Of a stretch of 64,000 nucleotides of DNA, positions 1 to 8,193 are shown in pieces. This DNA comes from Methylobacterium sp. Leaf118. GTDB taxonomy: Bacteria; Pseudomonadota; Alphaproteobacteria; Rhizobiales; Beijerinckiaceae. The position numbers were made by a program, and so were the translations under genes. Position 1 is the first letter of the stretch. Every line of letters starts with the position of its first letter. Location of the stretch: contig NZ_CAKLBV010000002.1 of NCBI RefSeq assembly GCF_920984675.1, positions 105,367 through 169,366 on the forward strand. Direction: 5' to 3'. The notes under the pieces are model-generated. The model searched no databases. It worked only from the letters and a program-made list of their open reading frames with translations, and had not been told where the DNA came from.

Positions 1-636
1 GGGGTTGGAGGTGTCGACCATCGGCACCCGCTGGAAGTTGATGTCCGTCCACGAGAATTGCGGGCAGATCGTCTGCACGTAGTCGGGCATCCGCCGCAGG
101 ATCACGTCGGTGACGGCATCGGTGGAATAGCCCCGGGTCGAGCGGTCCCGGTGCAGCTTCTGGATCCATTCGAGGTTGATCACCGGCACCACCCCGATCT
201 TGAGGTCGGGATAGCGGGCGATGTCGACGGCGTGGTCGACCACGCAGCCGTGCAGGCCCTCGTAGAACAGCAGGTCCGAGCCCGGGTCGAACGGTTCCCA
301 GGCCGAGAAGGTGCCCTCGGGGATCCCGTATCGCGCGGCGTCATGGGCATCGTGGGCGTAGTGGCGGGTACGCCCGGTGCCGTTCTCGCCGTAACTCCGA
401 AACACCTCCTCCAGGTCGGGCAGGAGGTTGGCGCGGGGCGCGAAATGACTCAGCGTCGGCTCCCGCGCCATCATCGCCCGCATCGTGTCGCGGTCGAAGG
501 CGTGGAAGCCGTCCCCCTCGATATAGACCGCACTCACGTCTTCGCGGCGGAAGATCTGCTCGAAGGTGTTGCGGACCGAGGTGGTGCCGGCTCCCGAGGA
601 GCCGGTGACCGAGATGATGGGGTGACGCGCCGACAT
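1..636 (-). CDS. prk: Phosphoribulokinase, C-terminus cut by window edge
   Basis: Phosphorylates ribulose 5-phosphate to ribulose 1,5-bisphosphate with ATP. The visible 212 residues begin MSARHPIISVTGSSGAGTTS, a P-loop (about residues 8-20) typical of proteobacterial phosphoribulokinase, followed by the YIEGDGFHAFDR substrate segment and further family blocks up to the edge. The start is the first ATG of the conserved domain. It lies 140 bp downstream of fbp on the same strand, with a strong hairpin between them. No RuBisCO gene is visible. In Methylobacterium extorquens phosphoribulokinase has been reported to be needed for methylotrophy because its product signals to a CbbR-like regulator (established knowledge). 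That this locus works the same way is inference from the adjacent LysR gene. Confidence 0.93.
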   Translation of the reverse strand, partial: MSARHPIISVTGSSGAGTTSVRNTFEQIFRREDVSAVYIEGDGFHAFDRDTMRAMMAREPTLSHFAPRANLLPDLEEVFRSYGENGTGRTRHYAHDAHDAARYGIPEGTFSAWEPFDPGSDLLFYEGLHGCVVDHAVDIARYPDLKIGVVPVINLEWIQKLHRDRSTRGYSTDAVTDVILRRMPDYVQTICPQFSWTDINFQRVPMVDTSNP

Positions 637-738
637 GGGCTTCTTCTGAACGAAATCGCGCCGAAAGCCGAGAGAGCCCCCTCCTCGAAGGTGTTGGCGG
701 CGGTCCGGGAGGGGACGGCGGGACAACACCGGTCGGTT

Positions 739-767
739 CCCATCCCGGCTCCGAGAGCCGGGATGGG
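739..767. repeat. 13-bp-stem hairpin between fbp and prk
   Basis: Perfect inverted repeat with a 13-bp stem (arms 739-751 and 755-767) and a three-base loop, just after the fbp stop codon and about 100 bp before prk. No run of T follows on the minus strand, so it is not a typical intrinsic terminator. An mRNA-stability or partial-termination role within an fbp-prk transcript is inferred. Confidence 0.55.
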
Positions 768-776
768 GGTCGATCC

Positions 777-1826
777 TCAACTGCGCATCAGGCCGCGCTG
801 GCCGAACAGGGGCGAGCGGCCGGCGGCGGGATGGCGCCCGTCATAGTACTTGGCGACGCAGGCGACCTCCTCGGTCGAGCCGAACACCAGCGGCGAGCGC
901 TCGTGGATCTTGCTCGCCACGAGCTCGAGGATGCGGCCCTGCCCGTCGGTGGCGGCTCCGCCCGCCTGCTCCATCAGGAAGGCCATCGGCGCGGTCTCGT
1001 AGAGGAGCCGCAGGCGCCCCTGCGCGTAGCCCTTGCGGTTGTCGCCCGGGTACAGGAACACCCCGCCGCGGATCAGGACGCGCTGCGCGTCGGCCACCAG
1101 TGCCGCGGTCCAGCGCATGTTGAAATCGCGGTCGCGCGGGCCTTCCGAGCCCCGCTGGCAATCCTCGATGAAAGCCTTGATCGGCGCCTCCCAATGGCGG
1201 GCGTTCGAGGCGTTGATCGCGTATTCGTTGGCCGAGGGCACCACCGTGAGGGCGTCGTGGGTGAGGCGGAACACGCCTTCGGCCCGGTCGAGGGTGAAGA
1301 TGCGGGTGCCGTTGCCGAGGGTGACCACGAAGGTGGTGGCTGGCCCGTAGACCACGAAGCCGGCGGCGGTCTGGGTGGTGCCCGGCGTCTTGAACGAGGC
1401 GTTGGGATCCTCCCCGCCCGCGACCTTCGGCCGGATGCCGAAGATGGTGCCGACCACCATGCCGACGCCGATGTTCGAGGAGCCGTCGAGGGGGTCGATC
1501 GCGACCGCGAGCGGCGCGTCGAGGTTCAGGACCACCACGTCGTCGGCCTCTTCCGAGGCGACCTCGGCCACGGGGGCCTCGGCCAGTGCCTGCATGAAGC
1601 GCTTGTGGGCGATCACGTCGAGCGCCTTCTGCACGTCGCCGTCGCTGTTGTGCTCGCCCTGCGCACCAAGATCCCCGGCGAGCGCCCCGCGGCCCACGGT
1701 CTCGCTCACGTCGATCGCGGCGGCGGCCAGCGCCCGGATCGTCGCGGCGGTGTCCGCGAGGCCCGCGTCGCGCGCGACCTCGGTATCGAGATGCTCGTCG
1801 AGGGAAGACCCGGTCAGCTTCGTCAT
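777..1826 (-). CDS. fbp: Class I fructose-1,6-bisphosphatase
   Basis: Hydrolyses fructose 1,6-bisphosphate to fructose 6-phosphate in gluconeogenesis and sugar-phosphate regeneration. The product is 349 aa, close to the usual 330-350. The metal-binding block AIDPLDGSSNIGVGMVVG is intact, as are the NSDGDVQKALD segment and the C-terminal GRILE block. The open frame extends another 43 codons upstream, but the ATG at 1824-1826 begins the conserved MTKLTGSSLDEHL terminus and has a gagcg Shine-Dalgarno-like sequence. It precedes prk on the same strand, which suggests an fbp-prk operon divergent from the LysR gene, the arrangement of cbb loci. Confidence 0.93.
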   Translation of the reverse strand: MTKLTGSSLDEHLDTEVARDAGLADTAATIRALAAAAIDVSETVGRGALAGDLGAQGEHNSDGDVQKALDVIAHKRFMQALAEAPVAEVASEEADDVVVLNLDAPLAVAIDPLDGSSNIGVGMVVGTIFGIRPKVAGGEDPNASFKTPGTTQTAAGFVVYGPATTFVVTLGNGTRIFTLDRAEGVFRLTHDALTVVPSANEYAINASNARHWEAPIKAFIEDCQRGSEGPRDRDFNMRWTAALVADAQRVLIRGGVFLYPGDNRKGYAQGRLRLLYETAPMAFLMEQAGGAATDGQGRILELVASKIHERSPLVFGSTEEVACVAKYYDGRHPAAGRSPLFGQRGLMRS

Positions 1827-2041
1827 CGTCTTGAACGCTCGCTCCCGTGGCCGCCGCCCCTTGCGCCGGCTCCCGCGGCCCTGAAGCGGCTCCTCGACGC
1901 GAAGCGCCCGGCCCGGGCCGCCAGGCCGTCCGACCCCGATGATACGCTGCCCCACACCGGCTGCGCCAGACGGTCGAGCGTAACCCGGGGAAGGATTTTG
2001 AAAAAACTTGTCGAGCCGCGCAAAAAAACTAAAAGCGAACC
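1827..2041. promoter_or_regulatory. Divergent fbp / LysR-regulator control region
   Basis: 215 bp between divergent fbp and the CbbR/QscR-type regulator. The half nearest the regulator (about 1993-2040) carries runs of six and seven A and is much more AT-rich than its surroundings. LysR proteins usually bind such intergenic regions and autoregulate. I could not define a convincing T-N11-A operator by eye. Confidence 0.4.
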
Positions 2042-3007
2042 ATGCGCAATCTCTCGCTCAAGCAGCTCCAGGCGGTCGCCGCGGTGGCGCGGCTCGGCAC
2101 CATGACGCGGGCCGCGCAGGAACTCAACGTGACCTCCGCGGCGCTCTACGCGCGGATCCGCCAACTCGAGGAGGAGGCGGGCCTCCTCCTGTTCGACCGC
2201 ACTCCCACCGGCCTCAAGCCGACCGATGCCGGCCGGGAGATGCTGTGGGCGATCAACAGCATCAACACGGTGCTGGAGACCTGCACCGACCGCCTGCGCA
2301 CCCTGAAGGGCGGCGGCGGCGGCCGGGTCACCCTCGGCGTGGTCTCGACGGCGAAGTATTTCGCCCCCGCCGTGATCGCGGGCTTCATGGACAGCCATCC
2401 GAAGGTCGAGATCGCCCTCTCGGTCGGCAACCGCCAGGACACGATCGAGAACCTCCGCAACTACGACATCGATTTCGCGATCATGGGCCGGCCGCCGCGG
2501 GACTTCGCCATCGAGGCGGAGACCTTCGGCCCCCACCCCCTCGTCCTGATCGCCGCGCCCGACCACCCCTTCGTCGGCCGCCGCGGCCTGACCCGGGCGG
2601 ACCTGGCCGAGGAATCCTTCCTCGTGCGCGAGGAGGGCTCGGGCACGCGCTCGGTCTTCGAGGAATTCATGAGCGGCGTGATGATCCGGCGGGCCAAGCT
2701 CGGCATCGATTCCGGCTCCAACGAGACCCTCAAGCAGGCGGTGATGGCGGGGCTCGGCATCGCGCTCCTCTCCGGCCACACGGTCTCGGCGGAGGTGAGC
2801 AGCGGGCGCCTCGCCCTGCTCGACGTGCAGGGCCTGCCGATCCGCCGCGACTGGTACGTGGTGCGCCGGGCCGACAAGGTGCTCGGCCCCGCGGCGGACG
2901 CGTTCTGGGACTACCTCTCCCGCGAGGGACGCCAGTTCCTGCCGGCCCTGCCGGCCGAGGCGCTGGCCGGCATGGACAGCGAGATGGCCGCGGAGGCCGG
3001 GGAATGA
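2042..3007 (+). CDS. cbbR: LysR-family regulator, CbbR/QscR type
   Basis: 321-aa LysR-type transcription factor. Residues 1-60 form the winged helix-turn-helix (LKQLQAVAAVARLGTMTRAA...LFDRTPTGLKPTDAG), and from about 90 there is a periplasmic-binding-protein-like effector domain. Divergence from fbp-prk points to the CbbR group. In Methylobacterium the CbbR homologue QscR controls the serine cycle, and with no RuBisCO in view this protein may be the QscR orthologue (inference). Its stop overlaps the ATG of the next gene (ATGA), implying co-transcription with the ferredoxin reductase. A tree with QscR of M. extorquens AM1 and true CbbRs would settle the name. Confidence 0.85.
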   Translation: MRNLSLKQLQAVAAVARLGTMTRAAQELNVTSAALYARIRQLEEEAGLLLFDRTPTGLKPTDAGREMLWAINSINTVLETCTDRLRTLKGGGGGRVTLGVVSTAKYFAPAVIAGFMDSHPKVEIALSVGNRQDTIENLRNYDIDFAIMGRPPRDFAIEAETFGPHPLVLIAAPDHPFVGRRGLTRADLAEESFLVREEGSGTRSVFEEFMSGVMIRRAKLGIDSGSNETLKQAVMAGLGIALLSGHTVSAEVSSGRLALLDVQGLPIRRDWYVVRRADKVLGPAADAFWDYLSREGRQFLPALPAEALAGMDSEMAAEAGE

Positions 3008-4233
3008 GCGGACTCGTCGTGATCGGCGCGGGCCAAGCCGGCTTCCAGGCCGCCGCCTCGCTGCGGGAGGCGGGATATTCCGCCCCGATCACCCTGATCG
3101 GCGACGAGGCGGCGTTGCCCTATCAGCGCCCGCCGCTGTCGAAGGCCTATCTCGCCGGCAAGACGGATGCCCGCGGGCTGCTGCTGCGGCCGGAGAGCTT
3201 CTTTGCCGAACACCGCATCGCCCATCGCCGGGGCGTCAGCGCCGTGGCGATCGACCGGGCGGCCGGCCGCGTCGCGGTGTCGGAGGGCGAGGGGATCGCC
3301 TACGACCACCTCCTGCTCGCCACCGGCACCCGCAACCGCGCCCTGCCGGTGCCCGGCGCCGATCGCGCCGGCGTGCATCAGCTCCGCTCCCTCGAGGATG
3401 CCGACCGGCTGAAGGCGGCGATCGAGGACGCGCGGCGGATCGTCGTGGTCGGGGCGGGCTTCATCGGGCTCGAATTCGCCGCCGTCTGCGCCGGTCGCGG
3501 CCTCTCCGTCACGGTGATCGAGGCGGCCGGCCGCGTCATGGCCCGGGCGGTCTCGCCGGAGACCTCGGAGGCCTTCCGCGCCATCCATGCGGAGGCCGGC
3601 GTGACGCTCCTGTTCGGAGCCGGGGTGAGCGCGATCGAGGGGCCGGAGGGGCGGGTCGCCGCGGTCACCCTGGCCGATGGCACGAGCCTGCCGGCCGACC
3701 TCGTCCTCGTCGGCATCGGCGTGGTGCCGAACCACGAACTGGCCGAGGCCGCGGGCCTCGCGGTCCGCGACGGCATCGCGGTCGACGCGTTCCTGGCCAC
3801 GTCCGATCCGGCGATCTCGGCCATCGGCGATTGCGTGCGCTTCCCGACCCGCTTCGCCCACGGCCTCCCGGGGGGCGACCGGGTGCGGATCGAATCGGTG
3901 CAGAACGCCGTCGATCAGGGCCGCTGCCTCGCGGCCCGGCTGACGGGCCGGCCCGCGGCCTATGACGCGGTGCCGTGGTTCTGGAGCGACCAGGGCCCGC
4001 ACAAGCTCCAGATCGCCGGCCTGGCCGGGCCCGGCGATGCCAGCGTCGTGCGGCGCACCGGTCCGGGCTTCTCGGTGTTCCGCTTCCGGAACGGGCGCCT
4101 GAGCGCGGTCGAATCGGTCGACCGCCCGGCCGACCACATGGCGGCCCGCCGCCTCATCGCCGCGAGCCGTCCCCTGACGCCGGAGCAGGCCGCCGATCCG
4201 GGCTTCGACCTGAAGGCGCTGGCGACCGGCTGA
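3004..4233 (+). CDS. FAD-dependent ferredoxin/rubredoxin reductase-like flavoprotein
   Basis: 409-aa NAD(P)H:ferredoxin reductase of the putidaredoxin/rhodocoxin reductase type. It shows an FAD dinucleotide fold at the N-terminus (LVVIGAGQAGFQAA), the YQRPPLSKAYL motif, a central NAD(P)H fold (IVVVGAGFIGLEFAA, about residue 145) and a C-terminal FAD motif (AIGDCVRF, about 277). There is no CXXC redox pair, so it is not a disulfide reductase. The start ATG overlaps the LysR stop by four bases. No ferredoxin is adjacent; the cytochrome P450 at 17755-19119 is a possible distant client, but nothing links them. The electron acceptor is unknown. Confidence 0.85.
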   Translation: MSGLVVIGAGQAGFQAAASLREAGYSAPITLIGDEAALPYQRPPLSKAYLAGKTDARGLLLRPESFFAEHRIAHRRGVSAVAIDRAAGRVAVSEGEGIAYDHLLLATGTRNRALPVPGADRAGVHQLRSLEDADRLKAAIEDARRIVVVGAGFIGLEFAAVCAGRGLSVTVIEAAGRVMARAVSPETSEAFRAIHAEAGVTLLFGAGVSAIEGPEGRVAAVTLADGTSLPADLVLVGIGVVPNHELAEAAGLAVRDGIAVDAFLATSDPAISAIGDCVRFPTRFAHGLPGGDRVRIESVQNAVDQGRCLAARLTGRPAAYDAVPWFWSDQGPHKLQIAGLAGPGDASVVRRTGPGFSVFRFRNGRLSAVESVDRPADHMAARRLIAASRPLTPEQAADPGFDLKALATG

Positions 4234-4248
4234 TCGGCCCGCTCGGCG

Positions 4249-4521
4249 TCAGCGGTCGTTCTCGGTCGTCAGGTCGCCGAGCCGGGTGCCCTCGTCGCCG
4301 CCCTGCTGCCGGCCGGACAGGCGCACGCCGTCGCCCTCGGTGAAGACGAGGCCGGCCCGCATCAGGGCGCTGCGCAGGGCCTCGACCTGACCCGAGGCGG
4401 GATCGCCGGTGCCGGCCTCGAACCGCTCGACGAAGCCCGCGTCGAGCCCGGATTCCCGGGCGAGATCGGCCGCTTGCCAGCCCAGAAGGGCGCGGGCGGC
4501 CCGGGATTGCTTCGGGGACAT
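4249..4521 (-). CDS. XRE-type helix-turn-helix protein
   Basis: 90-aa probable DNA-binding protein. Residues 1-60 match a short Cro/CI-type helix-turn-helix (MSPKQSRAARALLGWQAADLARESGL), common in Rhizobiales as single-domain regulators, followed by a polar C-terminal tail. The frame is open further upstream, but the conserved domain begins at the ATG at 4519-4521. It converges with the ferredoxin reductase gene and is divergent from the META-domain gene. Its target is unknown. Confidence 0.72.
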   Translation of the reverse strand: MSPKQSRAARALLGWQAADLARESGLDAGFVERFEAGTGDPASGQVEALRSALMRAGLVFTEGDGVRLSGRQQGGDEGTRLGDLTTENDR

Positions 4522-4867
4522 CGTGTTGACCGCGGAGCCGCTCGCCCCCGCTTCGTCCGATCCTGTCAAACCGCTCTCCTCCGCATGGATCCGGGCGCGC
4601 GCATCCGCCCGCCCGGGACCAACCGACGAGGGGGGACAATCGTTTCTGCGGCCCCTCCGGGAAAGCGTCGCGGCCGGAAGGCGGCTGTGCACGAGCCCGG
4701 CCGGAGGGGCCTCGACCATAATTGTGCTTGAATCGCCGCCGATTTCCCCTCTCGGTCGCGGCCGGATGAACGATTCGGCTCGGTGCGCGCGAACCTCACG
4801 GAGGGGCGCGCCGGGGCCGGGGGCGCGACATGGGGCGAGCCGCCGAGCGAGAGAGGGGGCCTGAGGA
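4522..4867. other. Divergent intergenic region, no gene seen
   Basis: About 345 bp between divergent genes. The open frames across it have no domain and continue GC-rich shadow reading. An AT-richer patch near 4718-4735 (ataattgtgcttgaat) is the only promoter-like stretch noticed. Confidence 0.35.
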
Positions 4868-5368
4868 ATGAACGGGAAGCTGACCGCCGCGCTGGCCGGC
4901 GCGGTCGCCACGATGACGCTGGCCGCCGCACCGGCGCTGGCGCAATCGACCAACAACATCACCGGGTTCGGCCAGGGTGGGCGCACGCCGGAGAAGAAGC
5001 CGCAATACATTCCCGGGGCCAAGGCCCAGGAGAAGATCTTCCCCCTCGGGGCGACCTGGACGGCGGTGAGCCTGAACGGCAAGCCGTTCACCGGGGCGGA
5101 GCGTCCGAGCTTCATCATCGACGCCCAGTACCGGGCCCGCGGCTACGGCGGCTGCAACACCTTCACGGCCACCGCCTTCCCGCTGCGCGAGCAGCATCTC
5201 GCGGTCGGCCCGCTCGCGATCACCAAGAAGAGCTGCGACAAGTCGCTGGCCGCCCTCGAGCAGGCCTTCCTGGTCGCGCTGCGCACCGCCGGGCAGTGGG
5301 ATCTGGTCGATTCCCAGCTCGTGATCCGCACCCAGAACGGGGAACTGCGCTTCGACCGCGCCCTCTGA
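4868..5368 (+). CDS. Secreted META-domain (HslJ-like) protein
   Basis: 166-aa exported protein. A classical signal peptide (residues 1-25, ending ALA before QSTNN) is followed by one META domain (about 55-165). Visible family features are the IFPLGATWTAVSLNGKPF strand, the GGCNTFTA core and the LAVGPLAITKKSCD segment. Two cysteines in those motifs could pair. META/HslJ proteins are linked to stress and antibiotic tolerance in enterics, but no biochemical function is established. Start is the first ATG, with a gaggaATG-type ribosome binding site. Confidence 0.82.
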   Translation: MNGKLTAALAGAVATMTLAAAPALAQSTNNITGFGQGGRTPEKKPQYIPGAKAQEKIFPLGATWTAVSLNGKPFTGAERPSFIIDAQYRARGYGGCNTFTATAFPLREQHLAVGPLAITKKSCDKSLAALEQAFLVALRTAGQWDLVDSQLVIRTQNGELRFDRAL

Positions 5369-5502
5369 GGCCGGTCTTTACGCGCCATTGACGACGATTC
5401 GCGGTCGCTGCCGCGGATTCATTCCTCGTCAGCCATCCCGGCCGTTTCCTGATCCCGCACCGGCCGCGCCCCCCGCGCGGCCGCGCTCCCGCGGAGGACG
5501 GA

Positions 5503-5703
5503 ATGCGGATCGGCCGGGTTCACCAACACGTCGTTCCCCGGGTCGTGCCGCGGGTGGTGCCCCGTGTCGGGCCCCGCGCCCTCGCCGTGCCGCGCATGGC
5601 CTTCATCCGCGCCCATCACGAAGGCGCCGCCCTGCTCGCCGCCTGGACCACCAGCGCCGGCCTTGCCCTGATCGTCCTCGCCGCGGCCCTGCTGGGCGCC
5701 TGA
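5503..5703 (+). CDS. Possible tiny membrane protein with VPR repeats
   Basis: 66-aa open frame with weak support. The first half holds tandem V-V/G-P-R units encoded by a 12-bp-like DNA repeat. The second half ends in one strongly hydrophobic helix (about residues 43-66). An internal Met at residue 32 could start a 35-residue single-span protein. It lies in a 630-bp gap before cysK and no family is recognised. It may not be a gene. Confidence 0.3.
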   Translation: MRIGRVHQHVVPRVVPRVVPRVGPRALAVPRMAFIRAHHEGAALLAAWTTSAGLALIVLAAALLGA

Positions 5704-6001
5704 TCGCGGCGCGCAAAGGTCGGTCTTCCGTCGTTTCGGGCTTTCGGATTACAATACTGTCGTCGCAAGTGCCGGGAGGGGAAGAAAATTCTCCGCCCAA
5801 GCTCAGCCGCGGATATTTCCTGTAAAGCCCTCGTAAACCTCGACGCTCGTTGGGAAATCGGCTAGAGCCCTCGGCACCGGGGCCGAGGCCGGCCCGGCCC
5901 GACGGCGCGCGCGGCCGCGCGCCTCCGCAGGGCCTGAGGCCCGGCCCCTCGACGTCGCCGCGCGTGGGTTCGCCGCCGAAGCGCCGCAGGGAAGGACAGC
6001 C

Positions 6002-6982
<981 letters not shown>

Positions 6983-7267
6983 CAAGCGTCCCGGAGGCGG
7001 GCCGAGACGAGGCTCCCGGTTCCCGTCCCGTGACGGCACTGTTTCGAGCGCCGGTCCGAGAGCCGTCACTCCTCCCGGTCCGGAGTTCGTGCGTGCCGGC
7101 TGCCGGCTCGTCGCGTGGCAGCGCGGCAGAACCCGAGCGAGGTCGCCCGACCGGGTGGCCGGGTGTCACGCGTTCGTCGACCGCGGTGCGGGCCTGTCGC
7201 AGGGCGCGCGCCGCAACCCCTCTGGTCCCGGGCGGTTGTCCCGGTCGAGACCCGAGGAGATTTCCGC

Positions 7268-7618
7268 ATGACCGAGACCGAGCGCACCCGGCCCTCGCTG
7301 AAGGAATTCGACGCCACCGCGGACCGCAACGGCCAGGATCTCGGCGGCGGCTCGCCCCTCGATGTCGGCCGTCCGGCGCGAACCCAGGCCGAGCTGAGGA
7401 GCAATCCCGATGGCGAGGCGGAGGCCGCCCGCATCGCCTCCGGCCTGCCAGGCCAGGACGCGACCGACCAGACCGCGGCCGAGACGCCCGCGGAAAACCT
7501 CCGGCGCATCTCCGATCCCTCCACCGGCAGCCCCGAACCGGACGAAGCCGCGAAAGAAGCGATCGAGCGGGCGACCGCCGCCGTCGGCAGCGAGGAGGCC
7601 CCGCGTCATGGGGAATGA
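7268..7618 (+). CDS. Small hydrophilic, probably disordered protein
   Basis: 116 aa, rich in Asp, Glu, Gly, Pro, Ala and Thr, no cysteine, no signal peptide and no membrane segment; very likely disordered. The start MTETERTRPSLKEFD is set by a gaggag ribosome binding site about 7 bases upstream, although the frame is open further 5'. It overlaps the next gene by 11 bp, suggesting translational coupling. No family recognised. With the next two genes it forms a run of hydrophilin-like products; a stress or desiccation role is speculation. Confidence 0.6.
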   Translation: MTETERTRPSLKEFDATADRNGQDLGGGSPLDVGRPARTQAELRSNPDGEAEAARIASGLPGQDATDQTAAETPAENLRRISDPSTGSPEPDEAAKEAIERATAAVGSEEAPRHGE

Positions 7619-7925
7619 GAACCGCCCCGACGAAGATCTGCGCAACGTCGGCACCCGCAAGCCCGACGAGGCGGTGGGCTCCCGGGGGCCGGCGCCTGCG
7701 GGCGGGGGCCACCAGACGCCCGAACAGGCCGCGATCACCGCGCAAGGGTCGGGCGGACGCTCCGATGCCGAGCGCGAAGGCGAGTGGCCCGACACCGGCG
7801 AGACCGGTCGGACGCCCCCCGCGATCGGCGGCTCCTCCGGCGGCCATTCCGATCGCAAGGCCGCGGCGGGGCCCAAGGCCGGCAAACCGGTCGCGGGCGA
7901 GCCCGACCGGGCCAAGTCGTCCTGA
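7608..7925 (+). CDS. Small hydrophilic Gly/Pro-rich protein
   Basis: 105-aa hydrophilic protein starting MGNENRPDEDLRNVGTRKPD. It is dominated by Gly, Pro, Asp, Glu, Arg and Lys, with no hydrophobic segment and no cysteine. Its ATG lies inside the 3' end of the preceding gene in another frame. Motif-like stretches such as TPEQAAITAQGSGG look like short disordered stress proteins of Methylobacterium, but I recognise no named domain. Confidence 0.55.
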   Translation: MGNENRPDEDLRNVGTRKPDEAVGSRGPAPAGGGHQTPEQAAITAQGSGGRSDAEREGEWPDTGETGRTPPAIGGSSGGHSDRKAAAGPKAGKPVAGEPDRAKSS

Positions 7926-7968
7926 CGGTGACCCGAGGCGGACCTGCGGTTTTCAGGGGAGGGGGATC

Positions 7969-8139
7969 ATGGACGACCCGAGGGACGGCCAGAACGAGAA
8001 GCCGCAGAATCCGAAGCGCGAGGACCGGGAACCCGCCAACAGCGCCCCGGACGCGGTGAAGGACCCGAACGAGAAGACCGACGGCCAGCCCGGCGTGCCC
8101 CCGGGTCAGGGCGACGAGGCCGACCCGGGCGCGGGATGA
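7969..8139 (+). CDS. Tiny hydrophilic protein
   Basis: 56 aa, almost wholly charged or polar (MDDPRDGQNEKPQNPKRED...). The ATG follows a strong purine run (ggggaggggg) at good spacing, the main evidence that this short frame is translated. It is the third hydrophilic product in a row after cysK and ends before the convergent hmp gene. Function unknown. Confidence 0.5.
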   Translation: MDDPRDGQNEKPQNPKREDREPANSAPDAVKDPNEKTDGQPGVPPGQGDEADPGAG

Positions 8140-8167
8140 CGCGAGGCTGAGGCTCCGGGCCCCGTTA

Positions 8168-8193
8168 GGCGACTTGGTCAGGCGGCTTGGTCA
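8168..8193. repeat. 13-bp tandem duplication covering the hmp stop codon
   Basis: Two 13-bp units (8168-8180 and 8181-8193) differing at one base. On the minus strand each unit starts with TGA, and the first of these is the hmp stop, so the stop codon itself is duplicated. Confidence 0.75.

Noticed and set aside
831..2105. 424-residue plus-strand frame opposite fbp
   Set aside because: Antisense shadow of fbp; His/Arg/Gly-rich translation with no domain.
2008..3000. N-terminal 330 residues of the 741-residue frame that ends in the ferredoxin reductase
   Set aside because: Out-of-frame reading of the LysR gene; the flavoprotein homology starts only at 3004.
5369..6001. SAM or sulfur-responsive riboswitch upstream of cysK
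   Set aside because: No recognisable conserved pairing or core motif on reading.
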